From assembly GCA_006937955.1 (NCBI GenBank), contig SSNP01000003.1, positions 2,448,653 through 2,512,652 on the forward strand: DNA of 64,000 nucleotides, given 5' to 3'. Position 1 is the stretch's first letter; every line of letters begins with the position of its first letter. The stretch comes from Pachypanchax playfairii (lineage: Eukaryota; Chordata; Actinopteri; Cyprinodontiformes; Aplocheilidae). The notes below the pieces were generated by a model. It ran no database searches. It was not told the origin of the DNA and saw only the letters and a list, made by a program, of their open reading frames with translations. A program made the position numbers and the translations under genes. This document shows, piece by piece, positions 37,801-49,800 of the stretch.

Positions 37801-40800
37801 GCAGACGCCCTGCTGGGGGCTTCTTCACTGCTGAACACCTGTACAGAAAACCAAGAGCACAATGAATTAGATCTGGCTGATTTAGAAAACCTTTGAAGGT
37901 CTCACTGATGGGTTTTGTGTGTTGTTTGTTTTTTTGCCAAAACCGACTGCTCCATAAAACTTTAATTAACAGCTAGGCAACAAAACTGAAATGTACTAAT
38001 ACTACATTAGGACTTACTTAGAAGCCTAATTTGCTCCTTGTTTGTTTGAAGGAGCCATTGAGTTTTCGAGTGCTGCCAAGATCCAAGATATGTAAACAGC
38101 AGTGCCTGGACACGTCAGGTACAGACACCGATACGGGACACAAGCTGCTGCCAGAATCAGCTGTTTTACTGCGTCAGAGCTTTACAGTAACGCGTAACTT
38201 TAAAACTGAAAATGGAAAAGATCTCAAGGGACCAAGAAAGCAATTTTTAGTTGAGAATCAATAACAGTTGTGTCAAAATTAGAAAACGTAGAAACCGAAA
38301 ACAGTATATATTTAAATAATGAAGAAAATAAATCAGTTTGCCAGGAGTCAGACAACATCACTGTTCTGTCAGAGTGTAGAACCGTGTAGTTACTCAACTC
38401 ATCCATTTACAGGGTTCCTACACGATTTCTATTTTGGGCCGTTATTCTTGTCTAGGTGCAAATATATTCTAAAAATACTGGAAATTGTCTGGAAATGTAA
38501 ATTGATTTTAGAAACAAAGACAGATGGATTTGGAAAACATGTCCCTGTGCTGCTGTCCAGTCCTGGTCTTTAAGGGTCACTGTCCTGCCTGTTTTAAATG
38601 TTCCTCTGCTCAAACACACCTGATTTAATTCAACAGCTGATTTCCAGGCTGCTACAATACTTGAGGACATACTGTGAAGGTAATTACACCAGTGAATCAA
38701 GTGTGTTTGAGAAGACAAACAGCTCAAAATACAGGATGGTAGTCCTCGAGGGCCAGAACTGGACACCACTGCTTTATTCTGTAAAATCATGTAACCATTT
38801 ATGATTTAGGGCCAAAAAAACTCTAGACAGACAAACTGCAAATGGTATACTTAAATAATCTGCACTTATGGTCTCTTTTGAAATGTAGCTTGGTTTACAA
38901 AGTGCTTTAAAGGATGTTCACCCTTCGAGCTTTGCTGCAAGTGGGTACCAACAAGCAGTCTGCATGTCTGAGCAGTTTCATTTTAGAAATTCTGATTTTT
39001 ATTGTTTATATAATGGAACAGTAAAATAAATGGTTTGGGGTCTCAAATGTCTCTGCGTGCTGTTTTCTTTTTTCATTCAGACCCTAAAACCCCTATCAGA
39101 GTGCAAGCCCAGGGTTACATCTCTGATTTTAAAGTGTCACCTTGAAATAGTTTCAACCATGTTCTTGTCAAGAGGAACTTAAGATGAAGCGGATTTGGGT
39201 GATTTGTTCTGATTTATTGTGACGTGCTGCAGTGCAGATTTCCACACACTTTTTGTGTCTGAGATGGTGATAAATGTCAAACGATGCTGCTCTCTAAATG
39301 TGCGCCAACCTTCGGTTTTATTTTACAACTCCCGCCGCATGTGCTCTAGATTCAATAACAGTAATACAAGGAAAGCCACGCCTTACCTCTGTGTGTGCTG
39401 GCGGCTGGCTGAGCTGGGCGATGGACTGGTTGAGCTTTGCCTGTTGCTGAGAAAGATACTGTTGGTAAAGCCCGAGCAGCTCCTGACACTCTCTGTACTG
39501 TCGCTGCAGGCCTGAAGGATCAAGGGTTAAGTTAAAAACCTAAATCTTTAACTTCACTCCAACATCTAAACTCCCAAAAATGACATGAAACTGCCACGTA
39601 GCTCAACCAAAATGAAAACAAAAAATGTATGTCATTGGCTTCAGACTGACAACAAAAAGTCAGGTTGCTATTCTGAATTAAAACCTTTTTTTCTACACTA
39701 ATTACAGACTGGACCAGAAAGGCAAAGGAAGGCAAAATTCTGACAAGAGAGAGAAACAAGAGTCCAGCAAAATCAAAGTTGTTGTTGTGGAATGTAGCTT
39801 TCACCATCTGGGCTGAGCCGAGCTGTGCTGCGCTGAGCTGGGCCGTGCCATGCCAGGCTATCTGCCAGACAGAGAGCTGGCAGCCACAGGAAAACTAATC
39901 TGGAGCGGGACTCCCGTTGCGCCTCAGAAGCCCACTAATGACAGTGGCAGCGCCACAGCCCGCCACATCAACACGTTCAAAGCATGAGAACGGAGAGGCA
40001 GCATGCGGATGCGCCCATTCAATAATCACGTGCTTGTGCATACAGCAAGACACAACAGGGCAAAATCCCCCTCGTGCACTTTAAACAGCCCACACAAAAA
40101 CACAACAATAAAGCAAGTAGTGCACAAAGCAAGTTGTACACACACTCCTCCGCCCCAAGCTGACCATAAAGTGTTTTCCTCCAGGCCATATCTTTTTATG
40201 ACGGCGGCCGTGCTCCCCCATCTGATGAGTTTCTCGGCTTCCATTTGCGAAAAGCTTCCATTTAAAGAGAAAATCAAAGTTCAAAGTGGAGTCTTATTGA
40301 AGAAATTGTTGGTGGAACACCGAATAAGAAAACACTTTGCTTGTAGGAAGACTTCAATCACGCTGTGGAAATAAAAAACGGGAAGAGAGAAGAGAGGGAA
40401 GATGACTTTGAATCGAGGACCAGACACCAGATAAATGCAATGCAGAAGCTTCCATAAACACTGGGAAAATGTGAAGGAACACTTTGATTAAACCCTCCGT
40501 CTAACTCGGGCTCCTCTATGCCTGCGCTGATCTCCATGAAAGCAGCGCTATATGGAAAAGTTAAGGACATCACAAGGACATCACGTCACGTAAAACCAGC
40601 ACCGAGAGGTCTGTTTATGCAGCATGAAGGATCTTAAATGGGAGAAAGTGAATCTGCTTCTGGGGTCAGACCTCACCTAAAGATGGAACTTCGAATGTCA
40701 AGTAAAAAAAAAAATACAATAAAAATGTGGGCTACTTATTTCTCGTCGTACATCAACGTCTTGATCTAAAACCACACCGTTAAGAATAAAATGACTAAAA

Positions 40801-43800
40801 ACTATTTTATAATTTTATATAATAAGAAATCAAAATATAAATAAACACCTGTTACTGCTATACAAGCCAGGACTGAACAAGAATCCATGTCTCAGAAAGT
40901 CATTACACTAAACACCCCATCCACCTTCAGCCTTGGACGTGATCCAGTGGGAGCGCTTTGCAGAACCTCTAGTTTACACCTGAGCTACAAAGTGCTGACA
41001 ATAACTTACCCCCCCCCCAATCCCAAAATACTCCAAATCAAGGGCTTGCTGTGAAGAGACTTCAGACGGGTGTGTGTGGGGGGAGGTGTCTGTCACAATG
41101 ATTCACTTCCCTGTCAGGCTGAGGCTCAAATAAAATAATAAAATCCATTTCAAGGTGGAACACATTTGCACAGAAAGGGGGAAATATTTTAAAGTCTGCT
41201 TTAGTGCTCTGTGCCAACAGACTGAGTCCAAGTAGGAATACAATAAAAACCATTAGAAAGGACTGATGCACGATGGACGTCGACGAGGACGAAATGGCAG
41301 AGAAATACGTTTGGGGAGCAGTTATGAAGGAAATTAACCAACGACTCAATTAAAAAAGCTAATTATTTTTACATTTTTCAAGATTTGAAGTTATTTTTGG
41401 AAGTTGTGTTTATAGTTCATTAATCACAACTCAAACGTAACAGTTTGGAAGCACTGACCAAGTTGAATCTTATTGACTCATTAGACACGCCATCTGTACA
41501 AACTGCTTTGTCTCATTTTATAAACACAATCCAAACCTGAAGCCTCACAAATGCACCAAGCAGAAAAATCCACATGATTTGTAAATGGTGTAAAAAAAAC
41601 TGATTTATAACCTAAATTATCTTAGAAAAGTTTGACTTTATCACACATACAGTAATGTTCACATTCACTTCTTGTTTAAGGGTTAGGGTTGTTTATTGTA
41701 AAATAGGGCAGAGAATTTAATGAGCTGAGTTTCAAATTACAGGAGATCAGTGTGCTGAGATTTCCTACAATATAGTCTACAATTTATACATTTCCTGTAG
41801 TGTCTCCACAGATTTAGATTCAAACCAAAACAAAAAGCTTTCTTAATGTAAAAGATAAAATTTCCTTTCCATTGAACTCAAATTTGAACCTGACTTGAAC
41901 CATTTCTATTTAAAAACTAAAGAATTATTTGATCAATGGTTCTCAAATTTTTCTAACAAGAACCCTCTCAGAACATCCCAGGCTCTCAAGGTATCAGCAT
42001 AATGGCAAATATTAAGAAAAAACAGTATTACAGGCTCATACTCATAAGCAAACTGATAGACCCTGAATCCAAGCCGCGGCTGACAGGTGTAGTTTCAGAT
42101 TTGACAGTTCCATGCATTCATTCTGTGTATTTATAGAGAAAAGCACCACATACATTGCAGTCCTGGCTCTTCCTCAGCCCCATGACAACCTAATCCAAAT
42201 TCAAGGGAACTTAAATCAAACTTTATCACTGGTTTGCACCTTTTGTTGCAAGCAGGTCCTATAGAAACTTCTCTGATGTTGCTTAAAAAGCCGTTAGTAC
42301 ATCTGTTAAGCATCATCCACTCCAGTCTCCACTCAGGTTTTGAAAATATTCCCCACTCCACTTTTGTTTTGAGTCATTTCAGACTACAATCCCAATTTCT
42401 TTAAACTATTCAAATTTTTGGCCGACTCAGCTAGCTCATAAATGAATAGTGATGACCTCCATATCAGGAGACAATCTCCTTCCCCATTAGCCTACAGTCG
42501 CCCCTAAGTGATATCTTTTATGATGTGACTGTAGATTATCAATTTATTTGCCACATATTCTCAAACCTTGCAGACCCAGAACCTGCTAGAGGGATTATAG
42601 AAACTCTCCAGCCTGTAAACACTTTGGAAGAATGTACGCATGCTCCCCAGGAGGAGCTGTAGACCCTCGCTGGGGAGAAGGATGTCTGTCAAGAGAAAGT
42701 TTCCCATGTATAGTTTTTACAACAGCAGCATTGTACATGTTACCCAGTCAAAGCTTGAATAATAAATAAATATTTACATTAAAATACAAACAAACTAATA
42801 TCAGCCTGCCTTTGTGTTTTTCAGTAGCGTGTAACACCTCTTCCTGTCTGAATTGGACACAGCGTTTGGAACTGTATACTATTTTAGTTTTCCCAAACTA
42901 ACTTCTGCTCAGTCCAACATGTCTTTAAGTGCAAAATACCTTCCTTCCTATCTCAAAAACTCAAATTTGGTTCTATATGCCAGTCAGTTGCAAATGTCAG
43001 CTAAATATCTCAAGAAACCTTTTCTGTCTCATCCCAGGTGGCTCGGGGCTGAAGTATAAGACCACATTCTCTCTGCCTCAGACAACCCTGAGTCTTGGTT
43101 AGATAAGATAAACCGAAGCGTAATGGAATTAGACTTGACAAGACTCTCACTCAGTGCGTTTGCCTTTGGTGTCTCCTTAACCTTACGAAGGAAGTGCTGA
43201 AACCTTCTGCCTGTGAAGCACCTTCGTGCCTCTTTAACAGACTGTGTTACACCCTCAAGATTTGGGGGTCCAAATACCTTTTTCCCCCCGTCAAATAGCT
43301 TTAATGAAGTTTAGAAGTTCAGGGTAAATGCCAAGTCTCTGAGCAAAAGTGCCGTTAATAGAGTTGTACTTTCCTATTTTACCTGCTGCCGTTGCCAATC
43401 AGACAATTTACCAGGTGGGTCCATTACTCTTTATTTTGTACTGTGGTTTTACTTTAAAATAGAATTCAAGTAAAAATCTGTTGCAATTCTTTGAAAAACT
43501 AGTTTTATTGCTAGATCACTAACACTTCATGTCAGACAAAAACCCCAGCTGGTGACCCATCTGTTCTCAGATTTCAGACTGGGAGATATTCTACAGTCTG
43601 GAAGGATTTAGGGAAAAAAGATGCTCAAAGCCCAGACCTTGATCTTTTAAGTTAATATCAAATTCAGATTGTGAGACCATTCATGCAGTCCGGTCAACGT
43701 CTACAAGCATGAAATTGATCCTGTGCACAACAACACTAAATAAACTACCAGCAATCACAAAGGACGACTGCAGCAAGCATCAAATAATCTAAATGCTTCC

Positions 43801-46222
43801 ACTTCTGTGCCTTTTCTCAACGATTGACAAGTTTTGTTCATTGGCCTGAAAAAGCTTTTCCTTGAGACAACACTGCCCCCTGCTGAATGTTTTTAGAATA
43901 TAGCTTTTTTTTTCAAGCACAAACAGGTTTCTGTCATAAAAGTGCTAGATACAAGTAACCCATCCAACCAAAAGCAAACAAAAAAAATGTCCAATGACAA
44001 ATTCAGTAAAAATATTAAAATAAGCCTTTTTTCCTACTTGTTTGACACACTACAGATCTCCAAAACTGAGTTATTACACTAAGATCATGAAACTGCTTTA
44101 AAAAGCAAAAACCTCTAATAATTACTTAAAGACCCCAAATATAGTGATTTTAACTCCTTCTCGATTAGATCACCTCCACTCAGGTAAACCATGGCTAAGT
44201 TAACATCCTAACATATGACAAATGTTTTTAGATTACTGATTGTAAAATGCAGAATCATAATCTGCTTCCTTTTATGCCTTTTATTTTGAAAGGATACTCT
44301 CCCTCTCCTGTGCTATCATCAGATTCTGTTGCTCCAGGTGCTGAATCTTGCGTTCGAAATTCCCCTGTTCATCTTTTAGACGCTGCAGTGATTCTTCTTT
44401 CTCCTCACTCACTCTACAGAGCAAAAAAAGCGTAAAACAAAAAGGTTACATTTTCCAGTGGATCAAAGGAATAAAATCATAACAGGTCTGAAATTATTAA
44501 AATTAAAAATTACATGTGAATAAATAAAGTTTGTGTTTCCAGAAGCTTGATATCAGTAGCACTTATCACAGAGCGTACACTGTTGGTTACCTCGCTAATT
44601 CTTCAACAAGGTTTGCGATTCGCCGTTTATCTTCGAGACAGAGGTCCTTCAAAGAGACTTCGCTCTTCTCTCTGCTGGGATCAGAGATCACCTGTGTGGA
44701 ACAGAATAAACAAACAAACTGTTTTATTAACATACAGCCAAATAGTCTCAATATGCTACATTTCTTTTCCCATGTAATGACACATGCTTTCTGTGAAAGG
44801 AAGAGATAGTCTTTATGAAGCACTGGTTTACCTGTGACATCGGGTGAATAGTATGAGGTTGTGAAAAGTTGTGCATATTCGCTACAGCAGCAGGTTGTTG
44901 AACTGATACTTTTTCATTTGTATAAACTCCAGAGCAATCGCTTTGTAAGTTTCCCCGTTTATTTCCTGCCATCTTTTGTGTGCCTCGACTTCTGCAGTCA
45001 GAGCTACGCTTCACTCGGAGATTGGCTCCCCGTTTGCTAAACGAACCGTTGTCATCTGGTCCAAAACGAAAAGTGGTCTGAGTCTTCATTCCTCCGTCAA
45101 CTCCTGAGCCAGTCATTAAAAATACAGAACGGGAGAATCTTTTTGGTTGTGAGATGAACAAAATGAACCTCACATCTAGACGTTTGTGAAATGTCATGAG
45201 ATTCACTCACCAGGAACAAACACCAAAGGCTGTTCATCATCAGACACTTTAACACAGTAAAGAGAAGACAATCACTTTAGTTAATAATGTCATAAGATGC
45301 AAAGAAAAAAAAAAAACACAAAATAAGCCCAATTGAGCCAAGACTCACATGCCAACAGACTGTTTTACTAGAGGTTTTGAGAACATATAAAATAGGGTTG
45401 CATCGATTAATTGGCCCAATTTATAAATTAGACTAATGTCCTTTTTTCAATATTGTCTGTGAAGCCTGACAGATAACTGAGCAGGAAAACAAAGATGTAG
45501 TTTTTACAGACAGCTCACTATATAGTTCTTTCAAGTGAGAAAGTGTATGTATAGAAATATATATACACACACTAATATATACTAATGGTCATTAATACTA
45601 GTGGTTTGAACAGGGTGAGAATAGACCAAATGTTGAAGAGATCCTGATTTTAGTCGTTTACAAACCTTCTGAGGACTAATGTCATCTCTCAGGTGTGTAC
45701 ACACCTGGTGAAAGGACTTTAAAAAGAGAAGTGCTCGCTTCACGTACGCTACTGTAAAATGTAATAAAGTGTTTTTTAGAAATCTAATTTAGTCCCCACA
45801 TATTTGTGCACACATATATGTTCTTTACGGTAATGACTGAACACTTCTTTTCCGTTTTAAGATCTAAGTTTAAAGTAGTAGAAAAGCTCTGCAAAATAAT
45901 TCTGAAACTCAGTCAGCGTTGTTCAAACAAAAGACTTGGGTCGAATTAATGGCTACTGTTAAGTATCCAAACTTTAAATGACCAGAGGCCTTATTTTAGC
46001 TAATTATAAAGGATGTAGCTTCATTTCCTCGGGATCACAAAAAACTTTCACACAAACGAAACACTTGCAAGACGAAACTTTCGAAACACATATCTTTCCC
46101 TGTAAGGCTCACAAGAACGTGAACAGCACTGTGAAGCTTGTAAATTTAAATAAAAGAAAGTAAATACCGCCATTCATCCAAAATATCCCTGAGTTTTTGC
46201 TCCTTGTTGCGACTGACGCCAT
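31839..46222 (-). CDS. KIAA1328: Hinderin (KIAA1328 orthologue), 13 coding exons, 654 aa
   Basis: Hinderin is a coiled-coil protein reported to interact with the cohesin subunit SMC3; its role is poorly known. Coding exons in transcript order: 46222-46168, 45246-45211, 45103-44832, 44691-44591, 44413-44298, 39511-39387, 37838-37468, 37391-37173, 37070-36975, 36862-36771, 36586-36484, 32476-32330 and 32070-31839. All phases agree, and the total is 1965 nt including the stop. The ATG has a strong Kozak context (A at -3, G at +4). Diagnostic stretches are SDDEQPLVFVPG near residue 20, SLKDLCLEDKRRIANL starting a long coiled coil at about 135-235, LFDGSYLSLPV, a second coiled coil (RHQLLLQKMQLETER) at about 380-430, and the C-terminal LEESQMLEDIFFIC. 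A Cys/His-rich patch (CCTCERCHGGC) lies in exon 7. The protein is somewhat longer than the human one. It shares a divergent promoter with tpgs2. The donor of exon 5 (A|GTATCC) is weak, and exon 11 could end at an immediate in-frame stop. Confidence 0.9.
32477..36483 (-). other. Hinderin intron, 4 kb
   Basis: The donor AA|GTAAGC overlaps an in-frame TAA, and the acceptor is TCTATTCTGGAG. The intron holds A-tracts (33088-33103, 36334-36361) and otherwise unique-looking AT-rich DNA. I see no exon between the borders. Confidence 0.7.
38543..38772. repeat. Short interspersed MITE-like repeat in hinderin intron
   Basis: The ends are imperfect inverted repeats: CCAGTCCTGGTCTTTAAGG at 38557-38575 against the complement of CCTCGAGGGCCAGAACTGG at 38744-38762, 14 of 19 matching. 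The body (CAAACACACCTGATTTAATT and TCAAGTGTGTTTGAG) is of a type found in very many copies in fish genomes. No coding capacity. Confidence 0.65.
39512..44297 (-). other. Hinderin intron, 4.8 kb
   Basis: The largest hinderin intron. The donor A|GTATCC is non-ideal, but the joined codon (AGC, Ser) restores the coiled coil (QERE-S-LQRQYRECQELL). A GC-rich stretch with repeated GAGCTG/GCTGAG words lies at 39805-39860. A CTCF-like motif is at 43871-43885. No other gene is recognised. Confidence 0.75.
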
Positions 46223-46491
46223 GTTGAAACAACCGCCACCCGTCCCTCCGAGCTAAGCGTTGCTAAGGAACGGTAGTTCCGCCTTTATTTTTGCAAAAAA
46301 AACCTGATAGGTTGAACAGGAAAAATACGACTTTCTATTGGCTCAAATTCGTACGCGTCTCTTTTCTGAGCTTCCGTCTTCATTTCCTGTTTGTCAGCTG
46401 AGCTAACGGGAACAGAGTAAATGATGCGGTGCAGGTATTCATAGCGGGTTTTTACAATATTTTACTCAAATTTGTGAAAGTAGTTATTCAA
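46223..46491. promoter_or_regulatory. Bidirectional promoter between hinderin and tpgs2
   Basis: The start codons of two divergent genes are 269 bases apart. The interval has no TATA box. It contains an inverted CCAAT (ATTGG 46337-46341) and an ETS-type CTTCCG (46371-46376), with TTTCCTG nearby. This is the usual layout of housekeeping bidirectional promoters. Confidence 0.75.
46421..46444 (+). other. Upstream ORF in tpgs2 5' leader
   Basis: ATG ATG at 46421 opens a seven-codon frame ending in TAG at 46442-46444, 47 bases before the tpgs2 start codon. If transcription begins upstream of 46421, this uORF could lower translation of tpgs2. Confidence 0.45.
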
Positions 46492-48499
46492 ATGGAAGAT
46501 ACCATAGTATTCAAAGGTGTTGCTGAGAGGCTGACACTTGGCGTTACTCGAATACTCGGTTTGTATAAAATATTTGTATTAATATTATCAATTCACGTTT
46601 AAGCTAATTTACTAAAACAAATGAATTGTAATAATAGTAATGAGTTTTTCCTTGTTGGTCAGAGAACATGCCAGGAGTGGTGGATGTGCGTTTTGCAGAG
46701 AGGGAGCCAGCAGAGAAGAGGACCCTGCTGTCATGGGAACAAGTAACACTAAATTTATACTTTAACTTAAAAAAATGTTTTACCTCGATCATTCTTATAA
46801 GTGTGTTTGATTTGCCCTTCAGAAAAACTCGTGCATTTTACCAGAAGATCTGCGAGATTTTTATCTGACAACCGATGGATTTACATTGACTTGGAGTGTT
46901 AAACTAGATGGTAAGCGCCCTCACTGTTTTACTCTCACAGACATCTAGATTGCTTCTGCTCATCTTCAGGTGAAGGCTTTTACTGTGTTGCTGTGTTTGT
47001 CTTTCAGATGAATGTGTGCCCTTGGGTTGCATGACGATCAACAGCGTGGGCAGGCTGTGCCCTCTGCTCCAGCCCGTATCAGTTTTCTCCCTCCCTAATG
47101 CACCCTCGCTGGCTGACCTGGACTGGGAGGAGAGCAAGACTCAAAGTGGTAAAATTCACCTACCAGATCTCCATGTGGGCTTCTCTCTGCAATTACAGCT
47201 TGTCACATTCAATTATATCCGTTTATGTGTGCTAACTTGTGCAGAAAGCTGCCTAATGAATGAGCAGTTGGTCTAAAAGTAAATATTTGTTTACTAATGC
47301 TTTTTGCCAGGACTGAAGCACATCCGTGCTGCACCTCATTTCGATGCCCGAAGCCGCATCTTCGAGCTGGATTCTTGTGCAGGGAATGGAAGAGTGTGTC
47401 TTGTTTACAAAAACTGCACTTCAGGTGCTTTATGTTCACATAGTGTACATTTTTTGTAAAGTCAGTCTTAAATCTAAATGTTGCATCAGGGGAATGATGA
47501 TTTGTGCTTCTTTTCAGGCGTTGTCGCCCAGCAAAGTGAAATCTGGTTTCTAGACCAATCACTGTGCTGGCATTTCCTGACGCCGACCTTCACCGCTTAC
47601 TACAGGCTGATGATAGCACACCTGGGTCTACCTGAGTGGCAGCATTCCTACACCCCATACGGCCCGAGCCCCCAGGCTAAGGTGGAAAATGTCTCTCTCA
47701 TTATTTAGTTATCAAATTAACAACACTTGACATCTTTGAAAGTGGATAAAATACTTTATTTGATCATTCTCATTCAAAATGCTGCAATTTTTTTTCATGT
47801 AACAGTTTAAAAAGTTGTGGGTCTTAATTTTTAATTTGGTCATGAGCAGTTCCCTGCATCCAAATACTGTATAATAGTTTTAAACCACCTCTAAGTTCTT
47901 TATATTTTGCTTCCATGCAGTCAGACTTTCTTGAAATCTTTTAAAGTGGTCTTGAGCTATAATTCTACAGAGTTTTTTTTTTTTTTTTTTTTAAGTTTTG
48001 TTTTTTATATAATTATTTTCTTTGGTCTTTAGCTTCCGAGGAATATGGACAACCAGAGGGAAACAGGAAGTGTTGGTCAGATACTGGACAGAAAACGAGT
48101 GAATAAGCAGTTGAATGACAAGGACAAACATTTTTAAAAGCTTCAGAAAGCCTGAAGAACTATTACTCAAGACTACCTTGATAGAAAAACAACACAGTAT
48201 GTTTTATTGGAAGCAAAATAGTAAAAAACAAGCCAAGATTTTAACACATTTTTTTAAAATAACATTTGTTCTGTTTACTTCTGCAGCAGTGGGCATCTCT
48301 CTACCAGCCCTTGATTTTCCGACATGATCCCAACCAAGCAGACGCTGCTGGAGATGTTTTTGTAAACAAGCTGGACCCCAACAAGGCATTTAAAGGTAAA
48401 GCCAAGGTACCCCCCCCACAGAAGAAGCCGTCGACCCAGTGTAGCTCGGGGGCCAGAGGCCAAGGCAACACTGGAAGACTGGGTGGAGCAAAGCGGTGA
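46492..48499 (+). CDS. tpgs2: Tubulin polyglutamylase complex subunit 2, 7 exons, 288 aa
   Basis: TPGS2 (PGs2, human C18orf10) is a non-catalytic subunit of the TTLL1-containing complex that adds glutamate side chains to tubulin in neurons, cilia and centrioles. Exons: 46492-46558, 46663-46742, 46823-46910, 47008-47148, 47311-47424, 47518-47681 and 48287-48499, all GT-AG with matching phases. The translation starts MEDTIVFKGVAERLTLGVTR and keeps family signatures: LLSWEQKNSCILPEDL, DFYLTTDGFTLTWSVKLD, SLPNAPSLADL (here with a Phe-Ser lead), IFELDSC, EIWFLDQSLCWHFLT, TAYYRLMIAHLGLPEWQ and DVFVNKLDPNKAFKG. The tail is basic and low in complexity, as in mammals (about 300 aa). The ATG at 46492 follows a short upstream ORF. 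The C-terminal SMI1/KNR4-like fold is family knowledge, not visible as a motif. Confidence 0.95.
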
Positions 48500-49110
48500 A
48501 AAAAGTTCCTGTCCAATACAGACATTTCAAACTGTTTTATTTTCTGCACTGCGTGGCTTACAAGACGAACCTGCTCGTAACTGTTGTCTGGACCCGTCAC
48601 CTCACAGTGGGAGCACGTGATTAAGATTTAAGAGATTTATTTAACTAGATTCTGCTGAATAAGCATGTTTTCTGTTTGCAGTAACATAATATTAGTGATG
48701 TAAAATGTTAATAGATTTTAATATTTAAAAGAAAATGTATTTATTTCTCTGCTTATTTTGGCATTTCTTCTTAAAAAAAATCCCCAACTATCTCGACATA
48801 CTATCAGGGAAAAAAAAAACTGCCAAATTGTTGGTTCACATCTTATGTACCTTTTACCGTCAAGTATTAATAGTTTGAAATATCTTTAAATTGTTTAGCT
48901 GTATTTGCTACGACAGCATTCACCCATGGCGTCTCTGCCTGTTCCACTTAAAGACAGTTTGTTACTTCTTTTATTTCCTCTGGCCTTGATACGCTGCACA
49001 TTTTGAAACTAGTCTAAACAAAAAGAAAAAGATAGCCTGCAACTGAAAAAGTATCATGTCTGTTTAACTGACTGTTAAAAACAACAACCAACAGAGTTTT
49101 ACTGAATAAA
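48500..49110 (+). terminator. tpgs2 3' UTR and candidate poly(A) signal
   Basis: After the stop at 48499 the sequence is AT-rich with no gene. AATAAA occurs at 49105-49110, and another such word lies near 49548. The more distal one would bring the tpgs2 end close to that of aqp7. Confidence 0.45.
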
Positions 49111-49568
49111 AGTAACTGAAGATAAAATAATAATACAAATCTGCAGCGTGTTTCTCATGTGGTTGTGTGTGTAAAACTAAGTGATAAGCCATTAGGACGA
49201 ACGTCCTGTTTTTTGTGCATTTCACTTCACCAATGTTTTCAGTAATAATGGCTGATGTTGTTTATTTAATTATGTGTAAATTTAATGCACAGACACTCTT
49301 CAGTTGTGCTGCAACTCCTTCAAGCTGCGAGGAGCCAGCTCCTGCTGCTTTTATTTTATTTTGAATAGAATTCATGCAGTAGATGGAGTGGGGTGGGGGT
49401 GGGGGTGTTGACTTCTCTTTGCATACCCTCAAACTTCAAGGAGGTTCTTGATCTTTCTGATTGCTGCATTAAAAGTTGATGTTATTTAATATTTCCCGTG
49501 ATTTCCTATGTTATCTCAGCTACTTGTGTCTTCAGCCATAAACACAAAATAAAAGAAAGCAGTTGTGT

Positions 49569-49574
49569 TTTATT
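49569..49574 (-). terminator. Candidate aqp7 poly(A) signal
   Basis: AATAAA on the minus strand, about 230 bases past the aqp7 stop codon. It lies within bases of a plus-strand AAATAAAA near 49548, so the two convergent transcripts may touch or overlap. Confidence 0.4.
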
Positions 49575-49800
49575 ATTGGTATTTTATGAAATGGAATTTT
49601 CCATATTTTATCTCTTTTCTCCTAAAATCTCAAATGACTTGCATTAATGAGGAAGTACAATGAAGTATCTCATTCAGAGTAACTTGTATGTATCAGAAAT
49701 AACTCCAGTTTTCTTAGTGAAAGTGCTCCTGTCCCTGTATGTTTGGTTGGTTTTGGCCCGTTTGACCCTTCTGTCAGCAGCAACACAGCTGTACAAGCAC

